Part shown: in pieces, positions 6,969 to 7,419 of the stretch | How positions within the stretch are numbered: the stretch's first letter is position 1 | Layout: each line of letters begins with the position of its first letter | Source: an uncultured Gammaproteobacteria bacterium | Lineage (GTDB): Bacteria; Pseudomonadota; Gammaproteobacteria; UBA9214 | Length of the DNA stretch: 7,419 bases | Direction: 5' to 3' | Assembly (NCBI GenBank): GCA_905480065.1 | Contig: CAJQOV010000148.1 | Location: 1 to 7,419, forward strand | The notes under the pieces: model-generated | Database searches by the model: none | Told to the model about the DNA's origin: nothing | Seen by the model: only the letters and a program-made list of their open reading frames with translations | Made by a program: the position numbers and the translations under genes

Positions 6969-7112
6969 CACCCGCGTGCAACCATCCTGCCCGGTTACGC
7001 AGACGTCAGGACCCGCAGCTTTTTTCACTCTACTGTACACAGGTTTCAGCATAGCCCATGGACACCGGGCACGACCTGATCCGCATCAGTTAATGCCCAT
7101 GTAGTGAATACT
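6969..7112 (-). other. Leader region of pcm
   Basis: No gene seen. The pcm promoter should be here or within the repeats further upstream, but I find no good -35/-10 pair; a TACAGT on the - strand (7032-7037) lacks a suitable -35. AGGA about 16 bases before ATG 6968 is too far for an ideal ribosome binding site. Confidence 0.35.
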
Positions 7113-7155
7113 CCACCGGCTAAAGCCGGTGGCTTCGGGTCACGGCTAAAAGCCG
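7113..7155. repeat. REP-like or IS200/IS605-end-like double hairpin
   Basis: CCACCGGCT (7113-7121) pairs perfectly with AGCCGGTGG (7124-7132) across AA. Eleven bases later CGGCT (7143-7147) pairs with AGCCG (7151-7155). The context GTGAATACTCC before the first stem and GGCTTC after it resembles terminal hairpins of IS200/IS605-family elements, which carry imperfect palindromes at their ends, or related REP sequences. No transposase (tnpA) or tnpB is visible, so this would be a solitary end or a non-autonomous remnant. The palindromes are certain, the family assignment is inference from memory of similar ends. Confidence 0.5.
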
Positions 7156-7181
7156 GATCGATAGGCCATGCAGCCGATTAA

Positions 7182-7202
7182 CCCCCTCCCCCTCAGGGGG
7201 AG
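7182..7202. repeat. CT/GA-rich palindrome of the dispersed repeat family
   Basis: CTCCCCC (7186-7192) pairs with GGGGGAG (7196-7202) around TCA. It resembles the hairpin at 3679-3699 and marks the left edge of the repeat block that fills the rest of the window. A shorter relative, TCCC-TCC-GGGA, stands before the second 51-base copy at about 7360-7370. Confidence 0.55.
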
Positions 7203-7211
7203 AGTTGGGGA

Positions 7212-7262
7212 GACGACTGCAGGGATGCAGGAGGTACGAATCCAGGGACGGACTCGGTAGAG
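7212..7262 (+). repeat. 51-base direct repeat, copy 1
   Basis: Matches the copy at 7369-7419 in 49 of 51 positions (differences at 7222 and 7240). It holds two small hairpins: CTGCA/TGCAG (7217-7221 with 7226-7230) with loop GGGA, and a CGAATCC/GGACTCG stem with one mismatch. Frames across it are open on both strands, but their products are those of repeat DNA, not of a recognisable protein. Confidence 0.8.
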
Positions 7263-7290
7263 CGAAGCAGGAGCCAGGGCCGAGAACAAC

Positions 7291-7309
7291 GCAGGGAGCA
7301 GTTGCCGAG
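7291..7309 (+). repeat. 19-base repeat, inverted relative to 3736-3754
   Basis: GCAGGGAGCAGTTGCCGAG is the exact reverse complement of 3736-3754. It lies between the two 51-base copies, so the block here is a longer member of the same family as the repeat at the 3' end of the leftward operon. CAAC (7287-7290) and GTTG (7301-7304) may pair around it. Confidence 0.75.
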
Positions 7310-7368
7310 GGGATCCAACAAAAAGGACACCGACCCATTGCTGCCCCATATACTCCCTCTCCCTCCGG

Positions 7369-7419
7369 GACGACTGCATGGATGCAGGAGGTACGAGTCC
7401 AGGGACGGACTCGGTAGAG
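7369..7419 (+). repeat. 51-base direct repeat, copy 2 (reaches the window end)
   Basis: Second copy, 157 bases after the first. Its hairpins are better paired here: CTGCAT (7374-7379) with ATGCAG (7382-7387), and CGAGTCC (7394-7400) with GGACTCG (7407-7413) around AGGGAC. The window ends at the last matching base, so the repeat and perhaps more copies may continue. Confidence 0.8.

Noticed and set aside
6969..7052. Upstream start of pcm at 7052
   Set aside because: It would place 28 mostly polar residues before the hydrophobic export-like segment. Starts at 6968 or 6962 give a normal signal peptide layout. Not fully excluded.
6180..7079. 299-codon open frame on the + strand
   Set aside because: It is antisense to pcm, whose family motifs are clear, and its product has the same Arg/His-rich shadow composition.
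7120..7379. Small genes of 72-77 codons on the - strand
   Set aside because: They lie entirely in repeat and hairpin DNA and their products change frame across repeat copies; such frames are commonly mis-annotated genes.
7212..7419. CRISPR array
   Set aside because: There are only two repeat copies of 51 bases, 106 bases apart, with related hairpins between them and no cas gene.

Overview
The window looks like a chromosomal stretch of a GC-rich, probably gammaproteobacterial genome. This is an inference from three things: methionine-salvage genes in the order mtnD-mtnC, an exported protein-L-isoaspartate methyltransferase, and dispersed GA/CT-rich palindromic repeats of a kind often seen between genes in such genomes. 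No rRNA, tRNA, CRISPR array, complete transposon or phage gene is visible. I do not see a convincing new multi-gene system. The unusual material is in one compositionally odd acyltransferase-like gene, one membrane-embedded synthase-like protein with altered active-site residues, and the repeats around it.

Left part (1-1892, + strand): the 3' end of mtnD (acireductone dioxygenase) overlaps mtnC (enolase-phosphatase E1) by ATGA. These are consecutive late steps of the methionine salvage pathway, which recycles methylthioadenosine from polyamine synthesis. A hairpin with a T-rich tail probably ends that operon. A separate gene follows, with a good ribosome binding site, for a soluble protein with a PDC/Cache-type sensor domain.

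Middle part (1893-3722): about 380 bases without a recognisable gene, then a markedly AT-richer gene for an LpxL/HtrB-like acyltransferase, then about 330 bases with hairpins and a dispersed palindromic repeat. Composition suggests the acyltransferase gene arrived by transfer. By eye its HX4D/E motif lacks the acidic residue.

Right part (3723-7419, - strand): pcm, with an N-terminal signal-like segment, is followed after 24 bases by an 827-residue protein with a spermidine-synthase-like Rossmann domain between two sets of membrane helices. They probably form a two-gene operon. Its far end runs into a repeat that supplies the last ten codons of the membrane protein. Upstream of pcm lie an IS200/IS605-end-like or REP-like hairpin pair and two copies of a 51-base repeat. 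A 19-base piece of this repeat family appears in opposite orientation on the two sides of the operon.
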